From the NCBI GenBank assembly GCA_052386775.1, contig JBQTJV010000137.1:1-10193 (forward strand): a stretch of DNA of 10,193 bases, written 5' to 3'. Of this stretch, positions 1 to 6,494 are shown piece after piece. The translations under genes and the position numbers were made by a program. The notes under the pieces were generated by a model. It did no database searches and was not told where the DNA came from. It was given only the letters and a program-made list of their open reading frames with translations. Position 1 is the stretch's first letter; each line of letters starts with the position of its first letter. The stretch is from DSOT01 sp052386775 (GTDB taxonomy: Bacteria; Pseudomonadota; Gammaproteobacteria; Burkholderiales; SG8-41).

Positions 1-47
1 CGGGCGGAACGATCGCGGCGGAGCTGGTCGCGCGCGCGGCGCCTGAC
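1..47. repeat. Left arm of a 47-base exact inverted repeat (copy of internal Bug gene sequence)
   Basis: These bases are the exact reverse complement of 835-881, inside the Bug-family gene. Read on the plus strand from base 3 they encode GGTIAAELVARAAPD, identical to residues 72-86 of that protein. The frame then leaves the family sequence and stops at 63-65. Identity ends abruptly at base 47. A perfect 6-base hairpin (42-47 with 52-57, four-base loop) sits on the breakpoint, and CGTCAGG at 51-57 also occurs at 834-840. This looks like a fold-back junction rather than a functional gene end. It may be an assembly or amplification chimera, or a real inverted duplication continuing beyond the window. 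Confidence 0.9.
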
Positions 48-72
48 AAGCGTCAGGGAGACTGAGCGCGGT

Positions 73-94
73 GGCGCCTTCGGTCATCGGCGCC
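73..94 (-). terminator. Weak hairpin downstream of the Bug gene (possible terminator)
   Basis: GGCGCC at 73-78 can pair with GGCGCC at 89-94 across a 10-base loop, 24 bases past the Bug stop codon. No run of T follows in the direction of Bug transcription, so it does not meet the usual intrinsic terminator pattern. Nothing else is visible between the repeat arm and the Bug stop (48-117). Confidence 0.2.
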
Positions 95-117
95 GTCTTG
101 CCGCAAACCGGCCGGGG

Positions 118-1092
118 TCACTTCAGCGGGACCTGCAAGCCTACTTTTCGCACCACCTGTCCCCATTTCGCGAACTCCGCGGCGCATACTTTCGAAAATT
201 CCTCCTGCGAGTTGCCGACGACGTCGAGGCCTTGATCGAGGAGCAGCTTGCGGGTTGCGGGCTCGAGCAAGGCGCTGGAGATCGCCTCCTGGAGTTTGAC
301 CGCGATGGTCTTGCTGGTGCCGCCGGGCAGAAAAAGGCCGTACCACTGATCGACGCCGAAACCCGGCACGCCGGATTCGGCCACGGTAGGGAAGTCGGGC
401 AGGGCCGGCGTGCGCTTGGGCCCCACGACGGCGAGCGCGCGCAGCTTGCCGGTGGTGAACATCGGCCGGGTCGAGATCACGCTCGCGACCGTCAGCGTGA
501 TACGCCCGGCGACGACATCCATGATGCTCGGGGCGGTGCCTTTGTAAGGCACGTGGGTCATGTTGATCCCGGTCATCTGGGAGAACAGTTCGATGGTGAG
601 ATGCTGCGCCGATCCCTGGCCCGAGGAGGAGAAAAACAACTCGCCGGGCTTGCTTTTGGCAAAGGCAATCAGCTCCTTCACGTTCTTCACGGGAAGGGAC
701 GGGTGGACCACCAGCACACCGGGCGAATTGACGGCCTGCGTCACCGGCAGCAGATCCTTCAACGGATCGTAGGAAAGCTTCATCAAGTGCGGAGTGATAT
801 TGATCCCCGCGGAGGTCACGAGCAGGGTGTGGCCGTCAGGCGCCGCGCGCGCGACCAGCTCCGCCGCGATCGTTCCGCCCGCTCCGGGCCGGTTGTCCGC
901 GACCACCGGCTGTCCCCACGACTCGTTCAACTTCTGGCCGATGTAGCGGCCCGTCGTATCGACGCCGCCGCCCGGCGCCAGCGCGATGATCATCCGGATC
1001 GGCTTCGTGGGGTAGGCAGGCATTTGTGCGTGAGCGGCTTGCGTCAGCACGCTCATCGTCAGTACCAGTAGCAGCGCCGGCGAACAATTCAT
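118..1092 (-). CDS. Bug-family (TctC-like) tripartite tricarboxylate transporter substrate-binding protein
   Basis: Predicted periplasmic solute-binding protein of 324 residues, the usual family length. Such proteins capture small carboxylated or other organic solutes and pass them to a TctAB membrane pair, or act as orphan sensors. Residues 1-22 form a signal peptide: a hydrophobic core, then AHA with likely cleavage before Gln23. The mature start YPTKPIRMI (27-35), followed by PGGGVDTTGR (40-49) and a NRPGAGG stretch (67-73), is the classic family signature. HVPYKG (180-185) and PDFPTVAESG (232-241) are further family blocks. The ATG at 1092 is preceded by AGGAGG six bases upstream; the frame stays open for 93 further codons upstream without comparable support. 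No tctA or tctB gene lies in the window, so the protein appears to be an orphan and the ligand cannot be assigned. The stretch 835-881 is duplicated, inverted, at the window edge. Confidence 0.95.
   Translation of the reverse strand: MNCSPALLLVLTMSVLTQAAHAQMPAYPTKPIRMIIALAPGGGVDTTGRYIGQKLNESWGQPVVADNRPGAGGTIAAELVARAAPDGHTLLVTSAGINITPHLMKLSYDPLKDLLPVTQAVNSPGVLVVHPSLPVKNVKELIAFAKSKPGELFFSSSGQGSAQHLTIELFSQMTGINMTHVPYKGTAPSIMDVVAGRITLTVASVISTRPMFTTGKLRALAVVGPKRTPALPDFPTVAESGVPGFGVDQWYGLFLPGGTSKTIAVKLQEAISSALLEPATRKLLLDQGLDVVGNSQEEFSKVCAAEFAKWGQVVRKVGLQVPLK
835..881. repeat. Right arm of the 47-base inverted repeat, inside the Bug gene
   Basis: This is the intact, in-context copy of the repeat found at 1-47. 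Here it lies in the Bug gene and codes (minus strand) for about residues 71-86, a conserved stretch of the family after the first beta-alpha unit. The reading frame is uninterrupted across it, so this copy is the parent and the window-edge copy is the derived one. Confidence 0.9.
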
Positions 1093-1098
1093 GGCCTT

Positions 1099-1104
1099 CC
1101 TCCT
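1099..1104 (-). promoter_or_regulatory. Ribosome binding site of the Bug gene
   Basis: AGGAGG on the minus strand, six bases before the ATG. It fixes the start at 1092 instead of the open extension further upstream. Confidence 0.8.
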
Positions 1105-1147
1105 GAAGTATGTTGTTGTCAAGCGCGGCACTCCAGCGCCTGCACAA

Positions 1148-1153
1148 AGTATA
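1148..1153 (-). promoter_or_regulatory. Possible -10 box for the Bug gene
   Basis: TATACT on the minus strand, about 55 bases upstream of the Bug start in the 193-base divergent gap (1093-1285). No good -35 hexamer lies at 16-18 bases, so this is a suggestion only. The rest of the gap shows no clear operator or riboswitch. Confidence 0.3.
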
Positions 1154-1251
1154 TCAATGCGCGGCAAGAGACACCGAAAAAGGCATGCTCGCGTTTGCCT
1201 GCTCACTTGGCCGGCCTGCCACAAGGTGAGGCGGCTCGACGTAGGCGATGC

Positions 1252-1257
1252 TATACT
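1252..1257 (+). promoter_or_regulatory. Possible -10 box for the small CxxC gene
   Basis: TATACT on the plus strand, 28 bases before the proposed GTG start at 1286, a suitable place for a short-leader promoter. The -35 position is not convincing. It mirrors the TATACT facing the other way at 1148-1153. Confidence 0.3.
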
Positions 1258-1285
1258 CCCGTTCCATAACCGGATCAGACCCGTA

Positions 1286-1465
1286 GTGACCAAGGACCCT
1301 TCCAAGATCAAGCGTTGCCCGGAGTGCCGGAGACTGGTCGAGGCTTCGACCATGCGTCCCCTGTCCCGCACCCGGTTCGGCGGCGGCGTACGCTATGCAT
1401 GCCCCGATTGCTTCAAGCGCGTGATGGCCCTGCGCAAGGCCGTCGCGAGCGCCCGTAACAAGTAA
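1286..1465 (+). CDS. Small hypothetical protein with two CxxC pairs (putative zinc ribbon)
   Basis: This is a 59-residue basic protein that I do not recognise as a named family. It carries CPEC at residues 11-14 and CPDC at 39-42, separated by 24 residues including a GGG turn (32-34), then an Arg/Lys-rich tail. Two such knuckles at this distance are the usual geometry of a structural zinc-binding ribbon, so nucleic-acid or protein binding is a reasonable inference, with no proof of either. Third codon positions are strongly GC-rich, supporting real coding. The start is uncertain: GTG at 1286 gives a compact domain, lies just after a TATACT box, but has only a weak Shine-Dalgarno. The frame is open back to 1091, but that extension overlaps the divergent promoter region and the Bug ribosome site and looks non-coding. 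It is followed by xfp 110 bases later on the same strand. Confidence 0.55.
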   Translation: MTKDPSKIKRCPECRRLVEASTMRPLSRTRFGGGVRYACPDCFKRVMALRKAVASARNK

Positions 1466-1489
1466 GCCCTGCCCCATCCATTAAACCTG

Positions 1490-1502
1490 CCGCGGTGCGC
1501 GG
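1490..1502 (+). other. Short GC hairpin between the small gene and xfp
   Basis: CCGCG-GTG-CGCGG forms a 5-base stem with a 3-base loop, 24 bases after the stop of the small gene. No T-tract follows, so it is at best a weak transcript-end structure. The rest of the 110-base gap (1466-1575) holds a TTGACT at 1521-1526 that resembles a -35 hexamer but lacks a matching -10, and the xfp ribosome site. Confidence 0.2.
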
Positions 1503-1562
1503 AACGGGTGTGCGGCCGCCTTGACTAAAGGTATTGGCCAGCGACTGCAAACCATCCAGTCA

Positions 1563-1568
1563 AAGGGG
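1563..1568 (+). promoter_or_regulatory. Ribosome binding site of xfp
   Basis: AAGGGG, seven bases before the ATG at 1576. It favours that ATG over the TTG at 1534, which would add 14 residues with no family resemblance. Confidence 0.7.
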
Positions 1569-1575
1569 TATCTCG

Positions 1576-3972
1576 ATGAAGCGCATTGCGAATGGCGAAA
1601 CGGCCGCCCCGGGGCCGCTTTCGGTCGCCGAGCTGCAGACTATCCATGGCTACTGGCGGGCCGCGAATTTCCTTTCTGCAGGGCAGATTTATCTGCTGGA
1701 CAACCCGCTGCTCACCGAACCGCTGCGGATCGAACACGTCAAGCCGAGACTGCTCGGACACTGGGGCACGACGCCCGGGCTCAATTTCGTCTACGTGCAC
1801 ATGAATCGTGCCATCCAGCGGTACGATCTCAACGCCATCTTCATCGCGGGCCCAGGCCACGGTGGACCGGCGGTGGTGGCGAACACCTACCTCGAAGGCA
1901 GTTACAGCGAGCTCTATCCGGCTGTCTCCCAGGATGCGGAGGGCATGCGCCGGCTGTTCCGGCAATTCTCTTTTCCCGGCGGCATACCGAGTCATGCGTC
2001 GCCCGAAACGCCGGGCTCCATCAACGAAGGCGGGGAGTTGGGGTACGCGCTGAGCCACGCATATGGCGCGGTGCTGGACAACCCCGATCTCATCGCTTGC
2101 TGTGTCGTGGGCGATGGCGAAGCGGAGACCGGGCCGTGTGCCGCTTCCTGGCACGCCAACAAGTTCCTCGATCCGGTGCACGACGGGGCCGTGCTGCCGG
2201 TGCTCCATCTGAACGGCTACAAGATCGCGAACCCCTGTCTGCTCGCGCGCATCAGCCGCAATGAACTGAAGAGCCTGTTTGTCGGATACGGTTACAAGCC
2301 GTACTTCGTGGAGGGCTCGGATCCCAACCTGATGCACCAGTCGATGGCCGGGACGATGGATCGGGCCGTGAAGGACATCAGGAACATACAGCGCACCGCG
2401 CGCGCGCGTCGCAACACGAAGCGTCAGGCCTGGCCGATGATCATCTTGCGCACGCCGAAAGGATGGACCGGACCGCGCGAAGTGGACGGCGAGCAGGTCG
2501 AAGACACCTGGCGTTCGCACCAGGTGCCGCTGGCGGAGCTGGCGAAGAAGCCGGATCACCTGGCGCTGCTCGAGAACTGGCTGAAGAGTTATCGGCCGGA
2601 CGAATTGTTCGACGTGAGCGGAACACTGAAGCCTGGGATTGCCGCGCTGGCTCCGAAAGGGGATCGCCGCATGGGCGCGAATCCGCACGCCAATGGCGGT
2701 CTTTTGCTGAAGGAACTGAAGCTGCCCAAGTATCGCGACTACGCGCTCGAGGTGTCCACGCCGGGCGCGATCCGCGGCGAATCGACGCGCGCGCTCGGCG
2801 CTTATCTGCGCGATGTGGTGCGGCTCAACGAGGAGGAACGCAATTTCCGGGTGGTGAGCCCCGATGAGGTCGAATCAAACCGGCTCGGCGCGCTGTTCGA
2901 AGCAACGGATCGCGTGTGGGGCGCCGCCATGCTGCCGGTGGACCGGCATCTGGGCCGCGCGGGGCGCGTCATGGAGATACTGAGCGAGCACCTGTGCCAG
3001 GGCTGGCTCGAAGGGTATCTGCTGACCGGGCGGCACGGGCTCTTCGCGTGCTACGAGGCCTTCATCCACATCGTCGATTCCATGTTCAATCAGCACGCCA
3101 AGTGGCTCAAGGTGACGAGCAAGGAAATTCCGTGGCGCAAACCGATCGCCTCGCTCAATTATCTGCTGTCTTCCCACGTGTGGCGCCAGGATCACAACGG
3201 TTTTTCACACCAGGACCCCGGGTTCATCGATCACGTGGTCAACAAGAAGGGAGACATCATCCGCGTGTATCTGCCGCCCGATGCCAACACATTGCTCGTC
3301 GTGGCGGATCACTGCCTGCGCACCAAGAACTGCGTGAACGTCATCGTCGCCGGCAAGCATCCCGAGCCGCAGTGGCTCGACATCGACGCAGCCATCGAGC
3401 ACTGCGCGGCGCGAGCCGGCGTATGGCAATGGGCGAGCAGCGATGAGGACGGCGAGCCCGACGTGGTGATGGCCTGCGCGGGCGACGTGCCGACGCTCGA
3501 AACCCTCGCGGCGGTGGACCTGCTGCGCAGGCACGCGCCGGAACTCAAGGTGCGCATGATCAATGTCGTCGACCTCATGGCGCTGCAGCCGCGCGAGGAG
3601 CACCCGCACGGGCTGACCGATGCCGACTTCGACCGGCTGTTCACGCGCGACAAACCAATCATCTTTGCCTACCATGGCTATCCCTGGCTGATTCACCGGC
3701 TCGCCTACCGCCGGACGAACCATGCCAACCTGCACGTGCGCGGCTACAAGGAAGAGGGCACCACAACCACGCCGTTCGACATGGTGGTGCGCAACGACCT
3801 CGACCGTTTTCACCTCGTCGGCGATGTCATGGCGCGCGTTCCCAAAATGGCGGAGCGCGCGGCGGAACTGAGACGAATGATGGCCGACAAGCTGTCGGTG
3901 CATCGGGAGTACATCACGCGCCATGGCTGCGACATGCCGGAAGTGGCGCAGTGGCGCTGGGGGCAACCGTGA
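1576..3972 (+). CDS. xfp: Xylulose-5-phosphate/fructose-6-phosphate phosphoketolase
   Basis: Thiamine-diphosphate enzyme of the cytoplasm that splits xylulose-5-phosphate with phosphate into acetyl-phosphate and glyceraldehyde-3-phosphate; many members also use fructose-6-phosphate, giving erythrose-4-phosphate. The 798 residues match the full family length. Family signatures run in order: HWGTTPGLNF (62-71), GPGHGGP (92-98), the diphosphate/metal motif GDGEAETGP (179-187), and HLNGYKIANP (211-220), which supplies the motif's distal Asn. Near the C-terminus EEGTTTTPFDM and the following Arg-Asn-Asp-Leu-Asp-Arg-Phe are typical of the last domain. The ATG at 1576 has a good ribosome site. It ends 6 bases from the converging gnd gene. 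With zwf and gnd next door it would take pentose phosphate towards C2 units. Substrate preference between the two sugar phosphates cannot be read from the sequence. No frameshift or missing block was seen. Confidence 0.97.
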   Translation: MKRIANGETAAPGPLSVAELQTIHGYWRAANFLSAGQIYLLDNPLLTEPLRIEHVKPRLLGHWGTTPGLNFVYVHMNRAIQRYDLNAIFIAGPGHGGPAVVANTYLEGSYSELYPAVSQDAEGMRRLFRQFSFPGGIPSHASPETPGSINEGGELGYALSHAYGAVLDNPDLIACCVVGDGEAETGPCAASWHANKFLDPVHDGAVLPVLHLNGYKIANPCLLARISRNELKSLFVGYGYKPYFVEGSDPNLMHQSMAGTMDRAVKDIRNIQRTARARRNTKRQAWPMIILRTPKGWTGPREVDGEQVEDTWRSHQVPLAELAKKPDHLALLENWLKSYRPDELFDVSGTLKPGIAALAPKGDRRMGANPHANGGLLLKELKLPKYRDYALEVSTPGAIRGESTRALGAYLRDVVRLNEEERNFRVVSPDEVESNRLGALFEATDRVWGAAMLPVDRHLGRAGRVMEILSEHLCQGWLEGYLLTGRHGLFACYEAFIHIVDSMFNQHAKWLKVTSKEIPWRKPIASLNYLLSSHVWRQDHNGFSHQDPGFIDHVVNKKGDIIRVYLPPDANTLLVVADHCLRTKNCVNVIVAGKHPEPQWLDIDAAIEHCAARAGVWQWASSDEDGEPDVVMACAGDVPTLETLAAVDLLRRHAPELKVRMINVVDLMALQPREEHPHGLTDADFDRLFTRDKPIIFAYHGYPWLIHRLAYRRTNHANLHVRGYKEEGTTTTPFDMVVRNDLDRFHLVGDVMARVPKMAERAAELRRMMADKLSVHREYITRHGCDMPEVAQWRWGQP

Positions 3973-3978
3973 GCGCGG

Positions 3979-4884
<906 letters not shown>

Positions 4885-4889
4885 CAAGT

Positions 4890-4895
4890 CCTCCT
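4890..4895 (-). promoter_or_regulatory. Ribosome binding site of gnd
   Basis: AGGAGG on the minus strand, five bases before the gnd ATG. It lies in the 62-base gap (4885-4946) that must also hold the start signals of both gnd and zwf. I see no convincing -35/-10 pair there for either direction; the promoters may overlap the opposing coding sequences. Confidence 0.8.
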
Positions 4896-4946
4896 GTATG
4901 TGCACTTGCTGTTCGACCGCATTTTTCCATCTCGGTGCAAGCGGCG

Positions 4947-6326
4947 ATGAATTCATCATACGCTGACGCCCTGGTGCTGTTCGGCGCGACCGGGGATCTC
5001 GCCCGCAAGAAGATTTTCCCCGCGCTGCAAAGCCTGGTGATCGACGGGCGGCTCGCCATGCCGGTGATCGGCGTGGCCTCAAGCCCGCTTGATCGGGAGT
5101 CGTTTCGCAGACGGGTTTACGAGAGCCTGCAGGAGCGCGGCGTCCTCGACCGGCCGGCATTCGAGAAATTGAGCGAAAACCTGCACTACGTGCAAGGCGA
5201 CTACCGCGACGCCGGGACCTTCCTGCGCCTCGCCGGTGCGCTCAAGGACGTCCGGCACCCGCTCTACTATCTCGCCATTCCTCCTGACCTGTTTGTCGAG
5301 GTGGTGGAGCATCTTGCGGCAGCGGGGCGCGCCGCAGGAAAGGTCATCGTTGAAAAACCGTTCGGCCGGGACCTCGCTTCCGCCCGCGCCCTCAACGCGG
5401 CGCTGACCCGTGCCTTTGACGAGGAGGCCATTTTTCGCATCGATCACTATCTGGGGAAAGAGGCCGTCCAGAACCTGATGTACTTCCGATTCGCCAATTC
5501 CTTTCTCGAACCGCTCTGGAACCGCCATCACGTGGAGCGCGTCGAGTTGACGATGGCCGAGTCCTTCGGCATCGAAGGCCGGGGCGGGTTCTACGATGCG
5601 GTGGGCGCGGTCCGCGACGTGATTCAAAACCACATGCTGCAGGTGGTCGCCAACCTCACCATGGAACCGCCGGCTGGAGAGGGCATGGAAACAATCCGTG
5701 ATGAACGCGTAAAGATGTTTCGGGCGATGCGCCCGCTCGCCCCGCAGCGGGTTGTGCGCGGGCAGTACCGCGGCTACGAGAAGGAGAGGGGCGTCAACCC
5801 GCGTTCACGCACCGAGACCTACGCGGCGGTAGAGCTGTATCTTGATTCGTGGCGCTGGCAGGATGTGCCGTTCTACATCCGCGCCGGAAAATGCCTCGCG
5901 ACCACGGCGACTGAGGTGACCGTGCGCTTCAGGCAGCCACCGCGGATATTCGATGAACCGGACCCGGGACACGGCAATTACGTGCGTTTCGGGCTGGGGC
6001 CGCAACGGCTGGTGATCGCCATCGGTGCGCGAAGCAAGACGCCGGGCGCGATGACCGGCGAAGATATCGAACTGTCGGTCTGCAATTTTGGCGGAGGTGA
6101 TGCCGATGCCTACGAGCGGCTGCTGGGGGACGCCCTCAAGGGCGACACCACTCTGTTTGCGCGGTGGGACGGCGTGGAAGCGGCATGGCGCGTCGTCGAT
6201 CCGATCCTGTCGTCCGCAGGGCCGGTCGAACCGTATGAACCGGGAAGTTGGGGGCCGCCCGCCGCAGAGGGTATGATGCGCGCCGCGGGCGGGTGGAGTG
6301 CCGTAGGGCCGCCGGAATGCGCATAG
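4947..6326 (+). CDS. zwf: Glucose-6-phosphate 1-dehydrogenase
   Basis: Cytoplasmic first enzyme of the oxidative pentose-phosphate branch: glucose-6-phosphate plus NAD(P) to 6-phosphogluconolactone. The 459 residues are slightly short of, but close to, the usual 460-490. Residues 12-19 (FGATGDLA) form the dinucleotide loop. VEKPFGRDL (135-143) holds a conserved Lys. RIDHYLGKE (164-172) is the substrate-binding signature. DVIQNHMLQ (224-232) carries His229, which by family alignment is the catalytic base. PFYIRAGK (308-315) is the C-terminal substrate block. The ATG at 4947 begins the family-like sequence just before the first strand, but no clear Shine-Dalgarno precedes it, and the frame is open further upstream across antisense gnd. 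No 6-phosphogluconolactonase gene follows, unlike many zwf-pgl operons. Confidence 0.97.
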   Translation: MNSSYADALVLFGATGDLARKKIFPALQSLVIDGRLAMPVIGVASSPLDRESFRRRVYESLQERGVLDRPAFEKLSENLHYVQGDYRDAGTFLRLAGALKDVRHPLYYLAIPPDLFVEVVEHLAAAGRAAGKVIVEKPFGRDLASARALNAALTRAFDEEAIFRIDHYLGKEAVQNLMYFRFANSFLEPLWNRHHVERVELTMAESFGIEGRGGFYDAVGAVRDVIQNHMLQVVANLTMEPPAGEGMETIRDERVKMFRAMRPLAPQRVVRGQYRGYEKERGVNPRSRTETYAAVELYLDSWRWQDVPFYIRAGKCLATTATEVTVRFRQPPRIFDEPDPGHGNYVRFGLGPQRLVIAIGARSKTPGAMTGEDIELSVCNFGGGDADAYERLLGDALKGDTTLFARWDGVEAAWRVVDPILSSAGPVEPYEPGSWGPPAAEGMMRAAGGWSAVGPPECA

Positions 6327-6494
6327 TATTTTTTGGGACTGGCCGTGCGGCCCCACACCGGAACTATGGTACGCGACCCGGGTCACACGAACCGTCGCGG
6401 CGCGCGCTGAACTGCGAACCAGGGCAAAAAAAAAGACCAGGACCGGAAGAGAAACGACGGAGACGAAGCCAACCGTTACGAAGGGCAGGCCGTT
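6327..6494. other. Intergenic leader between zwf and opgG
   Basis: A 168-base non-coding gap. It contains six T at 6329-6334 right after the zwf stop, a small GGCC/GGCC inverted repeat at 6341-6352, a 10-base palindrome GACCCGGGTC at 6375-6384, a run of nine A at 6426-6434, and a purine-rich tract to about 6472. The T-run precedes the small repeat, the wrong order for an intrinsic terminator of zwf. No confident promoter was found. The region should contain whatever controls opgGH unless those genes are read through from zwf. Confidence 0.4.
6481..6485 (+). promoter_or_regulatory. Putative ribosome binding site favouring a TTG start for opgG
   Basis: AAGGG lies nine bases before TTG at 6495 but 21 bases before the first ATG (6507), which has no site of its own. 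On spacing alone the TTG start is preferred; the difference is only four residues at the front of the signal peptide. Confidence 0.4.

Noticed and set aside
232..1071. 279-codon plus-strand open frame antisense to the Bug gene
   Set aside because: Its translation is Arg/Gly/His-rich with no family pattern and mirrors the Bug gene, which has a signal peptide, ribosome site and full family signatures.
1512..1519. GCGGCCGC palindrome upstream of xfp
   Set aside because: An 8-base GC palindrome is expected by chance in DNA of this composition, and nothing around it suggests an operator.
1525..2688. 387-codon minus-strand frame antisense to xfp
   Set aside because: Typical high-GC shadow frame; the plus-strand phosphoketolase is unambiguous over the whole stretch.
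4885..5160. Upstream extension of gnd by 92 codons
   Set aside because: It runs antisense through the zwf start and lacks a ribosome site; the Rossmann fold begins directly at the 4884 start, which has AGGAGG.
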